A DNA stretch of 7,803 bases from Sphingomonadales bacterium (GTDB lineage: Bacteria; Bacteroidota; Bacteroidia; UBA7662), in the NCBI GenBank assembly GCA_016872225.1, contig VHAW01000083.1, positions 1 through 7,803 on the forward strand, written 5' to 3'. The notes under the pieces were generated by a model. It ran no database searches. It had not been told where the DNA came from and worked only from the letters and a program-made list of their open reading frames with translations. Both the position numbers and the translations under genes were made by a program. Of this stretch, positions 1 through 6,879 are shown in pieces (the first letter of the stretch is position 1; every line of letters begins with the position of its first letter).

Positions 1-137
1 CTCCGGTAGCCGAAGAGGCCGTCGAAAAAGTTGCCGCTACGGTAGCCGAAGAATCGGCCGCCCCCAAAGAGGCTGCTCCTACTGCTGAAGAAGCCGCATC
101 TGCTACCGAAGAAGATGCTCCTGCTACTGAAGAATAG
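1..137 (+). CDS. rpsP: 30S ribosomal protein bS16 (RpsP), C-terminal tail only
   Basis: The frame is open from the window edge and ends at TAG 135-137, giving 44 visible residues from PVAEEAVEKV to ATEEDAPATEE. The stretch is almost entirely Ala, Glu, Pro, Thr and Val, with recurring A-x-E-E units; the folded S16 domain lies upstream of the window. From family knowledge, bS16 binds 16S rRNA during early 30S assembly, and in Bacteroidota it commonly carries a long acidic Ala/Glu-rich C-terminal extension like this one. The assignment rests on that tail type and on position: rpsP is the usual gene directly before rimM-trmD-rplS. The globular domain cannot be checked here, so another acidic-tailed protein is not formally excluded. 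rimM follows after 93 bp. Confidence 0.75.
   Translation, partial: PVAEEAVEKVAATVAEESAAPKEAAPTAEEAASATEEDAPATEE
4..52 (+). repeat. In-frame 13-nt direct repeat in the rpsP tail
   Basis: CGGTAGCCGAAGA occurs at 4-16 and again at 40-52, exactly 36 nt (12 codons) apart, each encoding a V-A-E-E type unit. A looser pair, GCTACCGAAGAA near 102-113 and GCTACTGAAGAA at 123-134, is also in phase (21 nt apart). Such in-frame repeats suggest the acidic tail grows and shrinks by slippage or unequal recombination. Confidence 0.6.
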
Positions 138-230
138 ACATTCCAGAAATGGTGGTCTGATCAAATGATAAAGCCGCCTTCTGTGGATTGTTAATCAGCT
201 GCCTTTGATTCCCTCAGGGTTTACCATCGC

Positions 231-836
231 ATGCTTCCTTCTGGTTCTACGATTATCGGTCGAATTGAAAAGACCCACGGCCTTCAAGGGATGCTCATAG
301 CCCATTTGGATCCCAGTGTTCAGCCCAATCGGTTACCCCGTAACCCGGCACATTGTTGGGTTGAAATGGGAGGAAGATGGACTCCTTTTCGTTGTTTAGA
401 ATTTCAACTCCGAATTCCTAACGGCCTTTTAATCAAACTGGAAAACATTTATAACCCTGAACAGGGCCAACCCTTGCTCCATGGCGCCCTCGCCTTGGAG
501 AATTTACAAGAGACCCCTCAAGTTGGCTATTCCACCAATGGAATTGACTGGGGTTTTGAGCCCGAAGCACTCCGAGAAGCTACCCTGATGGACTCGGTTC
601 TCGGTCCTGTGGGTAAGATAGTTCGCTTGCATCATCGCCCTCCTCAAGATTTCCTGGAATTCATCGTGGGAACACAATCGGTTTACCTGCCGATGGTGCC
701 CGAATTTGTGAAGAATTGGCATGCCGCAACCAAGCAATTAGATTGTCATCTGCCTGACGGCCTCTTGGACTTGTACCTGAATCCCCAAAGCGCGGCCCCT
801 GAGGTCCAGCACCAAGAAAACCATGACAAGGATTGA
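231..836 (+). CDS. rimM: Ribosome maturation factor RimM
   Basis: A protein of 201 residues that assists late 30S maturation of the 16S 3' (head) domain by binding uS19 (known for the family). The N-terminal beta-barrel begins with IIGRIEKTHGLQG at residues 8-20, the family's hallmark G-x-I/V-x-x-x-H-G-x-x-G pattern. A PRC-barrel-like second half carries LREATLMDSVLGPVGKIV at about 114-131 and the characteristic VYLPMVPEFV (151-160) followed by LPDGLLDLYL (174-183). About 18 residues beyond that motif form a polar tail (QSAAPEVQHQ...), making it somewhat longer than the usual 165-180 residues. The ATG at 231 sits just before the conserved start region. No clear Shine-Dalgarno precedes it, as is normal in Bacteroidota. 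Its last 14 nt overlap trmD, implying translational coupling. Confidence 0.93.
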   Translation: MLPSGSTIIGRIEKTHGLQGMLIAHLDPSVQPNRLPRNPAHCWVEMGGRWTPFRCLEFQLRIPNGLLIKLENIYNPEQGQPLLHGALALENLQETPQVGYSTNGIDWGFEPEALREATLMDSVLGPVGKIVRLHHRPPQDFLEFIVGTQSVYLPMVPEFVKNWHAATKQLDCHLPDGLLDLYLNPQSAAPEVQHQENHDKD

Positions 837-1545
837 TATCATCGCCGCCGTCCCTGAGTTGTTGGGCAGCCTGACAAAGCATAGCATTTTGGGTAGGGCC
901 CAACACAAAGGCCTGGCCCAAATCGTGGTGCACAACCTGCGTGATTACGCCACCGGTAAATACAAAGCCATTGACGATGCCCCGTACGGCGGTGGAGCAG
1001 GTATGGTCATGATGGTAGAGCCCATCGACCGATGCATTGAACACCTACGCTCGGAGAGGACCTACAGCCAAGTCATTTACATGAGTCCTGACGGAATTCC
1101 GCTGGACCAGTCCCTTTGCAATCGATTGGCCTTGGAAGAAAATCTCATCATCCTGTGCGGTCATTACAAAGGCATTGACGAAAGAGTGCGCGAGCATTTG
1201 TGCACCATGGAAATTTCGGTAGGTGATTATGTTCTCAGTGGCGGGGAACTGGCCGCTGCGGTTTTGTGCGATGCCGTGGTGAGGCTGCTGCCCGGCGTCC
1301 TGGGGGATGAGAGCAGCGCCTTAACCGACTCTTTTCAGGATGGACTGGTCGCTCCTCCCAACTATACCCGGCCCCCGGTTTACAAAGGATGGGTCGTTCC
1401 CGAAATCCTACGTTCCGGTCATGAAGCCAAGATTGGACAATGGCGGCACGAACAGGCCTTGGAACGAACCCGCCTTCGAAGACCCCATTTATTGGATTCA
1501 AGCCAAGGGAATAACCCAACGGAGGCGGATTTGCCCCCAAAATGA
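823..1545 (+). CDS. trmD: tRNA (guanine37-N1)-methyltransferase TrmD
   Basis: This SAM-dependent enzyme methylates N1 of G37 next to the anticodon and so prevents +1 frameshifting (known for the family). At 240 residues it is of usual length. SPOUT trefoil-knot motifs are all present: APYGGGAGMVM (53-63), CGHYKGIDERV (112-122), EISVGDYVLSGGELAA (130-145), RLLPGVLG (154-161), LTDSFQ (167-172) and YTRP (181-184), then GWVVPEILRSGH (189-200) and RRP (219-221) in the C-terminal domain. Arg154 and Asp169, the catalytic pair in E. coli numbering, fall at the same numbers here. Residue 116 is Lys where the proteobacterial motif has Glu; I recall this Lys from Bacteroidota TrmD. The ATG lies inside the end of rimM (14-nt overlap). 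A 110-bp gap with a predicted promoter separates it from rplS. Confidence 0.96.
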   Translation: MTRIDIIAAVPELLGSLTKHSILGRAQHKGLAQIVVHNLRDYATGKYKAIDDAPYGGGAGMVMMVEPIDRCIEHLRSERTYSQVIYMSPDGIPLDQSLCNRLALEENLIILCGHYKGIDERVREHLCTMEISVGDYVLSGGELAAAVLCDAVVRLLPGVLGDESSALTDSFQDGLVAPPNYTRPPVYKGWVVPEILRSGHEAKIGQWRHEQALERTRLRRPHLLDSSQGNNPTEADLPPK

Positions 1546-1577
1546 GGCTTTGAGCCTTGAAAACGAGGTCAAAGGTC

Positions 1578-1608
1578 TTGGAAAAGCCCACCAAAGCGTC
1601 TATATTTG
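1578..1608 (+). promoter_or_regulatory. Predicted Bacteroidota-type promoter for rplS
   Basis: A TTG at 1578-1580 is followed after 20 nt by TATATTTG at 1601-1608, a perfect match to the TAnnTTTG -7 box of Bacteroidota primary-sigma promoters with acceptable spacing to a minimal -33 TTG. Transcription would start near 1613-1616, leaving about 40 nt of leader before the rplS ATG at 1656. It lies in the 110-bp trmD-rplS gap, so rplS could be made both from the operon and independently. The match is by eye and has no experimental support. Confidence 0.5.
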
Positions 1609-1655
1609 CAACCCTTTGAAATTTGGTTTATTCTCGGCCCTGTAAAAGCAACGAT

Positions 1656-2012
1656 ATGAGCACTGCCCTAGATCCTATTTCCTTCGTAGAAAGCCAAAAG
1701 GCAACCCCAACACACCCGGGATTTCAATCCGGAGACACCGTCGCAGTGCATTACAAAATCCGTGAGGGCAACAAAGAAAGAACTCAGGTCTTTCAAGGGG
1801 TCGTCATTCAGCGTCGTAACCCAGGTTCCAACGAAACCTTCACTGTTCGTAAAATTTCCAACGGCATCGGCGTGGAAAGGGTATTCCCTACCTCATCACC
1901 GTTTATTGAGAAGGTTGATGTCGTATCCAAAGGGGTCGTTCGCAGAGCCCGCCTTTTCTATTTGCGCGAAGCCCGCGGAAAGAAAGCTAGAATCAGAACC
2001 CGTATCGGGTAA
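1656..2012 (+). CDS. rplS: 50S ribosomal protein bL19
   Basis: A basic protein of 118 residues, matching the usual ~115, which sits at the 30S/50S interface near bL14 (known for the family). Family landmarks read in order: PGFQSGDTVAVHYKI (20-34), EGNKERTQVFQGVVIQRR (37-54), ETFTVRKIS (60-68), GVERVFP (73-79), RRARLFYLR (96-104) and GKKARIR near the end. The ATG at 1656 is preferred over an upstream in-frame TTG at 1623 because homology starts after it and the upstream residues do not resemble L19. No Shine-Dalgarno is visible. The gene ends only 7 bp from the stop codon of convergent lipB. Confidence 0.96.
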   Translation: MSTALDPISFVESQKATPTHPGFQSGDTVAVHYKIREGNKERTQVFQGVVIQRRNPGSNETFTVRKISNGIGVERVFPTSSPFIEKVDVVSKGVVRRARLFYLREARGKKARIRTRIG

Positions 2013-2019
2013 TCCTTGG

Positions 2020-2715
2020 TCAGCGCTGCGCTAAGCAGTTTTGAAATTCTTGGAGCCAGGCGGTTTTGACCGTTTGTAAATCGGGCCACTTTTCAAAAGG
2101 CTCTCCCCTTTGTTGCAGTTCTCCGTGCAGAGAGCAAACCGATTTGTCGGTGATGCCGCACGGAACAATATGACGGAAATAGTCTAGATGAGTGCTCACA
2201 TTGAGCGCCAAACCATGCATGGTCACCCAACGACTTGTTTTGACCCCCATAGCGCAAATTTTACGAGCTGAAGGAAGACCCGCATCAATCCAAACTCCGG
2301 TATAAGCTTTGTCTCTTTGGCCTTGCAGCCCCCACAACGCCAAGACCCGGATCACCGATTCTTCAAGAGTCCGCATATACCAATGAATATCAGCTTTGAG
2401 CATTTCGAGATCCAAAATGGGGTAAGCCACGAGCTGCCCAGGCCCGTGAAAAGTGATATCTCCCCCGCGGCTGCTTTGGTGAAATTCCGCACCGAGTTCG
2501 GCGAGTTCGGGATTCGATAACAAAAGATGATTTTGTTTGCCGCTTTTGCCCAGGGTGTAGACGGGTTCGTGTTCCACGGTCAATACATAACCCACTCCAT
2601 CGCAAGGAAGTGGCCGACGATCGAGTTTGGCCTGCACCATCGGATCAAACCGCCAGTGTTGTTCCTGCAAAGCAGGCTCGTAGGCCATGCGACCTAAATC
2701 TACATGCTCAAACAC
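2020..2715 (-). CDS. lipB: Octanoyl-[acyl-carrier-protein]:protein N-octanoyltransferase LipB
   Basis: Transfers octanoate from acyl carrier protein to the lipoyl domains of 2-oxoacid dehydrogenases and GcvH, the first step of lipoate synthesis; LipA then inserts sulfur (family knowledge). From the chosen GTG at 2713-2715 the protein has 231 residues. It shows TVEHEPVYTLGKSG (46-59), RGGDITFHGPGQ (83-94), ARKICAMGVK (150-159) with the conserved Lys152, MHGLALNV (166-173) and PCG with the catalytic Cys186. The frame extends upstream to 2838, but that part lies inside manA. GTG gives MFEHVDLGRMAYEPA, matching the family N-terminus, and overlaps the manA stop by 8 nt (GTGTTTGA). An ATG at 2688 would start later (222 residues) and lose conserved residues. 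No lipA is in the window. It forms a two-gene unit with manA. Confidence 0.93.
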   Translation of the reverse strand: MFEHVDLGRMAYEPALQEQHWRFDPMVQAKLDRRPLPCDGVGYVLTVEHEPVYTLGKSGKQNHLLLSNPELAELGAEFHQSSRGGDITFHGPGQLVAYPILDLEMLKADIHWYMRTLEESVIRVLALWGLQGQRDKAYTGVWIDAGLPSARKICAMGVKTSRWVTMHGLALNVSTHLDYFRHIVPCGITDKSVCSLHGELQQRGEPFEKWPDLQTVKTAWLQEFQNCLAQR

Positions 2716-3706
2716 CCGACAAGGGAAGATAAATTTCAAGCCATACCATGTCCTCTTTGCAGAGCATACGGTAGGAAGGCTCGGCCGCGGGTAACATAAG
2801 CGTTTCAATTCCGCGTACCACCGTTTGCCCCCCGGCATGGTCCAACACGGCCTTACCTTGGAGAACCATCAGAACGACCGGCGAATCCAGGCCATCATGA
2901 TGACGCTCAAGACTGTCCCCGCGTTGAAGCGCCATACGGTTGCATTCAAAATAAAGTCCTCTGGCCAGCAGATGCCCGGGCAAGTCCTCCAAAGGTTGAG
3001 GCAAGGCACACTGGCCTGGTCCATCGCAACGCATAACCTGCAAAGCCTCGTTCAGATGCAATGCCCTTGGCTTACCTTGCTCGTCTAACCTCCCAAAATC
3101 ATCAATCCGATAGGTAGTATCGCTGCTTTGTTGAATTTCGGCGATGAGCAGTCCCGCACCAATGGTATGCACCCTTCCGGCCGGGATATAAAACACATCG
3201 CCAGCCTGAACATCACAGCGATGAATCACCTCCATGAGACGACCTTCTCTTGTCCTTTGCTCCAAATCGCTGCCATCATAGCCTTCCACGAATCCGTTGT
3301 AGAGGCAAGCCCCAGGGTCGGCCTGCAGAACAACCCACATTTCAGTTTTGCCTAGGGCACCGGGAGCGACCATGCGGTTTGCTTGCTGATCGTTGGGATG
3401 GACTTGGAGCGACAAATCCTGGGCAGTGGATAACAATTTAAACAGCAAGGGGAACTGACTTCCGTGCACAGCCATCACCCGATGCCCCAACAAATCTGCT
3501 CCCCACCTTTCGATGAGATCTTGCAACGATTTACCCTGGAGGGGACCTTCGCAAACCACCGACACCTGTCCCAGTACCCCGGAAATTTCCCAGCTTTCAC
3601 CCACCTTGGTTAGCCCCTCAATGTCTCGGCCCGGAAGTGTAGGGATATGGTCGCCTCCCCAGATTTTGGACAAGTACACCGGTCGAAAACGAAGCGGATG
3701 CAACAT
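2708..3706 (-). CDS. manA: Mannose-6-phosphate isomerase, class I (cupin type)
   Basis: Interconverts fructose-6-phosphate and mannose-6-phosphate with a bound zinc ion, feeding GDP-mannose or allowing mannose use (family knowledge). The product has 332 residues, typical of the short bacterial type I enzyme. Visible landmarks are KIWGG (14-18), GESWEIS (36-42), PLLFKLL (86-92), LQVHPND (100-106), KTEMW (120-124), IPAGRVHTIG (174-183) and TTYRIDDFGR (197-206). Inferred zinc ligands are Gln101, His103, Glu122 and His180; Arg200 fits the active-site arginine. The ATG at 3704-3706 gives MLHPLRFRP, the expected N-terminus; a TTG two codons earlier is possible but less likely. It diverges from the YeiH-family gene across 69 bp, and its stop overlaps lipB by 8 nt. 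The actual sugar pathway served cannot be told from this window. Confidence 0.93.
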   Translation of the reverse strand: MLHPLRFRPVYLSKIWGGDHIPTLPGRDIEGLTKVGESWEISGVLGQVSVVCEGPLQGKSLQDLIERWGADLLGHRVMAVHGSQFPLLFKLLSTAQDLSLQVHPNDQQANRMVAPGALGKTEMWVVLQADPGACLYNGFVEGYDGSDLEQRTREGRLMEVIHRCDVQAGDVFYIPAGRVHTIGAGLLIAEIQQSSDTTYRIDDFGRLDEQGKPRALHLNEALQVMRCDGPGQCALPQPLEDLPGHLLARGLYFECNRMALQRGDSLERHHDGLDSPVVLMVLQGKAVLDHAGGQTVVRGIETLMLPAAEPSYRMLCKEDMVWLEIYLPLSGV

Positions 3707-3775
3707 GCCCAAAAATACAACCCAAGCAAGGCAGGTTCGGGCAACCCTCCTGCAAGCTCGCTATACCTTTACCGA

Positions 3776-4867
3776 GTGAAAATTCTGGATTATCCCGTTC
3801 CTTTGGCCGCTCCGGCCTGGTTAGCCCTGGCTGTCGTCACCCTGAGTTCGTCCGTGGTTTCCCCGTTCTTTCCGAATTGGGGCAACGGCATGTTATGCCT
3901 GCTGCTCGGCTTGGTTTTGAGAAATGTATGGGTAACGCCCTGGCAAAAACCAGGGAATGCAGCGGTTCTACGATGGAACGAAAAAAACATGCTGGCATGG
4001 GCCACCATCCTCTTGGGGTTTGAATTGCAAACGCATTTTTTGGCGGGCATTCCCCTTGTCTACCTCCCTGCTTTGGTCTTATCGGTTTTGGGGGCTGTGT
4101 TGACAGGCGAATGGCTGGCTCGTCGCAGCACAGGCCCTTCTACTAAAGACAGGCTTACTTCAAATACCAGCCTCTCTTCGACTTACGGATCTCGATTCCC
4201 TGCGACCCAAGCCCGTCTGCTTGGTGCCGGCAACGCTATTTGCGGGAATAGCGCCATCGCGGCCGTTCATCCCCTCCTAAGCGCCAGCCCAGCCCAGATT
4301 GCCATATCGGTGACCTTGATCAATGCCTTAGGACTTTTAGGGACCTTGTTCCTGGGGCCGGGCACCTCCCTGATGGGCTTTGGTCCTACGGAACAAGCGG
4401 TGCTAATGGGCAGCCTGCTCCAATCGGTGGGCCATGTAAGCGCAGCGACCTCGGGCTTGGGAGAAGAGCCAGCCCTCTTGGCGATGAGTCTCAAAATGGG
4501 CCGCATCCTGCTCCTTATTCCTCTGTTGTTATGGTTTCATAGCCTCTCCCAAAGATCCAAGTTCTCCACAAGGAACACCATATTAAACATTCCAAACCTG
4601 CGCAGTCTGATTTATGAAGTCCCTTTTTACGTTTGGGGTTTTATGATTTGTGCTTTGGCCACCAATCTGCTTCCCATACCTGCTAATGTCTTGAGCATCA
4701 TCAAAACTATCAACCAATGGATGTTATGGGTCGCCTTGGCCGCCATCGGTATGAACATTCATCTTCAAACTATCCTACGCCAGGGTCGCGAAGCGTTGTT
4801 CCCTGCCCTGGGCATGTTTCTCCTCCAAATCTTGTTGGTCGTCGGATGGCTGACCCTGTTAAAATAA
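3776..4867 (+). CDS. YeiH/UPF0324-family membrane protein (putative anion/sulfate exporter)
   Basis: A very hydrophobic protein of 363 residues with about ten potential membrane helices, for example near 10-30, 38-53, 72-112 (two), 172-195, 240-255, 281-300, 312-326 and 341-361. The family signature is LLGAGNAICGNSAIAAV (148-164), with further matches in QSVGHVSAATSGLGEE (216-231), LKMGRILLLIP (239-249) and ALAAIGMNI (320-328). The family (PF03601) is annotated as putative sulfate exporter; the substrate is poorly established and I do not assign one. A Ser/Thr-rich polar stretch at about 118-147 appears longer than the short linker I expect before the signature. The start is uncertain: GTG 3776 is chosen because the frame upstream runs into divergent manA, and an ATG at 3698 would overlap manA head to head by 9 bp. 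It ends 9 bp from the acs stop. Confidence 0.82.
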   Translation: MKILDYPVPLAAPAWLALAVVTLSSSVVSPFFPNWGNGMLCLLLGLVLRNVWVTPWQKPGNAAVLRWNEKNMLAWATILLGFELQTHFLAGIPLVYLPALVLSVLGAVLTGEWLARRSTGPSTKDRLTSNTSLSSTYGSRFPATQARLLGAGNAICGNSAIAAVHPLLSASPAQIAISVTLINALGLLGTLFLGPGTSLMGFGPTEQAVLMGSLLQSVGHVSAATSGLGEEPALLAMSLKMGRILLLIPLLLWFHSLSQRSKFSTRNTILNIPNLRSLIYEVPFYVWGFMICALATNLLPIPANVLSIIKTINQWMLWVALAAIGMNIHLQTILRQGREALFPALGMFLLQILLVVGWLTLLK

Positions 4868-4876
4868 TCAGTTTCA

Positions 4877-6826
4877 TTATCCCTTCCTACCCACAAGGAT
4901 TGACTCCAAAATAGTAGGGTCCAATAGCGTGGTCGTATCCCCCATCTGTGCGGTATCACCGGAGGCAATTTTACGAAGAAAGCGACGCATGATTTTACCC
5001 GAACGAGTTTTGGGCAAGCCTTCCACCAACTGAATACGATCGGGTCGGGCAATCGCTCCAATTTCGCGGACCACGGTTTCGGAAAGCTCCCGGCACAATC
5101 GATCTTCGGTTTCTTGATCACTGTCCTTCAGGGCTGTACGCAAAATCACATACGCATAGATTCCCTGACCCTTGATAGAGTGGTCATACCCCACCACCGC
5201 CGATTCCACCACCATCGGATGCAGATTAAGAGCGTTCTCGATTTCTGCCGTTCCCAAGCGGTGTCCCGAAACATTGATCACATCGTCCACTCTACCAATA
5301 ATGCGGTACATACCCTCGGCATCCCTTCGCGCCCCATCTCCGGTAAAATAATACCCAGGGAATGGCGAAAAATAGGTGTTACGACAACGCTCATGATCGC
5401 CCCAGGTCGAACGCAAAATCGATGGCCATGGAAAACGCATGGCCAGCAATCCCTCCTGTTCGGTCGGAGGATCGGTAGACACCAGTTCGCGACCGCTTGG
5501 ATCCAACAAGACCGGCTGCACCCCGGGCAAAGGCAATCCGGCAAAGGTGGGTTTGAGGGCAGAAAGCCCGGCCAAGGCTCCGATCAAAATCCCTCCCGTT
5601 TCGGTTTGCCACCAGGTATCGGTCACCGGGCAGCGCTCTCCACCCACCACGCGATGGTACCAAAGCCAGGCCTCCTCGTTTATGGGCTCACCCACCGAAC
5701 CCAGCACTTGAAGGGAGGACAAATCCACCGATTGTACCGGGGCATCCCCGTAGACCATCAGTGCCCGTATGGCCGTAGGCGCTGTATAAAAATGCGTTAC
5801 ACGGTGCCGTTGGCAAATTTTCCAAAAACGAGATGGATCCGGATGCGTCGGAATCCCTTCAAACATGACCACCGTGGCTCCTTGCAACAAAGGCCCATAG
5901 ACTAAATAACTATGACCCGTAATCCAACCGATATCAGCCGTACACCAAAACACATCCCCTGGCCTGGTCCTAAAAACCTGCGCAAATGAATACGCCGTAT
6001 ACACCATATACCCTCCGGTGCTGTGCAGAACCCCTTTGGGTTTACCGGTTGAACCCGACGTGTACAGGATAAAGAGTGGGTCTTCGGCATTCATCCAGCG
6101 GGGCTCAGGTCTAGATAGCGTGGAGTGCCACAGGTCTTCCCAATCCAGGCATTCAGTATGGGCGAAGGAACACAAAGGCTCCTTGTGATGGGGTCGACCC
6201 TGCACCACCACTTTGCGCACCGGATTCTCTTGTTCGTTGTCGAGCAAAGAGAGAGCCTCCTCCACCACCGCCCGGCAAGGCAGAACTTTAGGGCCTCGTC
6301 GAATCTGTTCTGCGCATACCACATAAGCTGCCCCTGCGTCAGCAATCCGGTCCGCGAGACTTCGGGCCGAAAATCCCCCAAAGACCACCGAATGCACCGC
6401 ACCCAAACGGGCACAGGCCAAGACAGTCCATAACAATTCCGGCACCATCGGCATATAAAGACAAACCCTATCCCCAGCTTGAACGCCCAAATCATTGAGT
6501 ATCCCGGCAGTGCGAACCACTGCCTCTTTCAATTCCCAATAAGTCCAGCGGCGAGCTTCTTCGTTTTCTTCGTTAGGCTCCCAAATCAAGGCTATTCGAT
6601 CCCCATGACTTAAAGCATGTCGATCCAAAGCATTATAACATAAATTTGTCTGCCCTCCCTCAAACCAGCGAACCTGAGGCTTTTCAAAATTCCATTCCAA
6701 GACTTTATCCCAAGGCCTGTGCCAATGAAAACCCGAGGCCACGCCCGCCCAGAAACCCTCCGGATCTTCTACGCTCCGACGGTATTGCAATCGGTAATCC
6801 TCCCCGTCAATAAGTAAATTTATCAT
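4877..6826 (-). CDS. acs: Acetyl-CoA synthetase (AMP-forming)
   Basis: Activates acetate to acetyl-CoA through an acetyl-AMP intermediate using ATP and CoA, letting the cell scavenge acetate. At 649 residues it matches the ~650-residue Acs length. Adenylate-forming motifs appear in order: YTSGSTGKPKG P-loop (255-265), DIGWITGHSYLVYGPL (298-313), DTWWQTETGG (403-412), YFTGDGARRD (493-502), GRVDDVINVSGHRLGTAEIE (511-530) and PKTRSGKIMRR (605-615). Trp406 corresponds to the tryptophan that restricts the acyl pocket to acetate, and Lys611 to the lysine regulated by acetylation in Salmonella Acs; both are by alignment from memory. The ATG at 6824-6826 is the first in frame and gives an N-terminus (YRRSVEDPEGFW, 15-26) of the expected type. 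Gene and flanks give no clear promoter; a 181-bp gap lies upstream. Confidence 0.96.
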   Translation of the reverse strand: MINLLIDGEDYRLQYRRSVEDPEGFWAGVASGFHWHRPWDKVLEWNFEKPQVRWFEGGQTNLCYNALDRHALSHGDRIALIWEPNEENEEARRWTYWELKEAVVRTAGILNDLGVQAGDRVCLYMPMVPELLWTVLACARLGAVHSVVFGGFSARSLADRIADAGAAYVVCAEQIRRGPKVLPCRAVVEEALSLLDNEQENPVRKVVVQGRPHHKEPLCSFAHTECLDWEDLWHSTLSRPEPRWMNAEDPLFILYTSGSTGKPKGVLHSTGGYMVYTAYSFAQVFRTRPGDVFWCTADIGWITGHSYLVYGPLLQGATVVMFEGIPTHPDPSRFWKICQRHRVTHFYTAPTAIRALMVYGDAPVQSVDLSSLQVLGSVGEPINEEAWLWYHRVVGGERCPVTDTWWQTETGGILIGALAGLSALKPTFAGLPLPGVQPVLLDPSGRELVSTDPPTEQEGLLAMRFPWPSILRSTWGDHERCRNTYFSPFPGYYFTGDGARRDAEGMYRIIGRVDDVINVSGHRLGTAEIENALNLHPMVVESAVVGYDHSIKGQGIYAYVILRTALKDSDQETEDRLCRELSETVVREIGAIARPDRIQLVEGLPKTRSGKIMRRFLRKIASGDTAQMGDTTTLLDPTILESILVGRKG

Positions 6827-6865
6827 TGATTTTCAACTATTTAGGTTTTAACCAAGGAATCATCT

Positions 6866-6873
6866 TATCTTTG
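6866..6873 (+). promoter_or_regulatory. Bacteroidota -7 promoter box reading away from acs
   Basis: TATCTTTG at 6866-6873, followed by CA, is a perfect TAnnTTTG box in one of its commonest forms. The expected -33 TTG about 20 nt upstream is weak: TTTAGG at about 6840-6845 is the nearest candidate. A start near 6878-6882 is predicted. No annotated + strand gene follows; the box points into the candidate structured RNA. Confidence 0.45.
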
Positions 6874-6879
6874 CAACAA

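Noticed and set aside
138..230. Promoter for rimM in the rpsP-rimM gap
   Set aside because: TGCCTTTG near 203 only partly matches TAnnTTTG and no convincing upstream box was seen; read-through from rpsP is simpler.
1545..1557. AGGCT-TTG-AGCCT hairpin at the trmD stop codon
   Set aside because: Only 5 bp and not followed by a T-run, so not a convincing terminator.
1623..1655. Upstream TTG start for rplS adding 11 residues
   Set aside because: The added residues do not resemble L19 and would begin only a few nucleotides after the predicted transcription start; ATG 1656 fits the family.
2022..2032. AGCGCTGCGCT inverted repeat at the rplS/lipB junction
   Set aside because: Usable stem is 4 bp with a 3-nt loop inside the lipB coding end and without a T-run; too weak to call a bidirectional terminator.
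2716..2838. N-terminal extension of LipB to 2838
   Set aside because: It lies within manA coding sequence, lacks family similarity and is explained as a shadow frame.
5114..5905. Long + strand open frame (263 codons) opposite acs
   Set aside because: It is antisense to a gene with every Acs motif intact; the translation has no recognisable domain and is rich in His, Arg and Pro as expected of a shadow frame.
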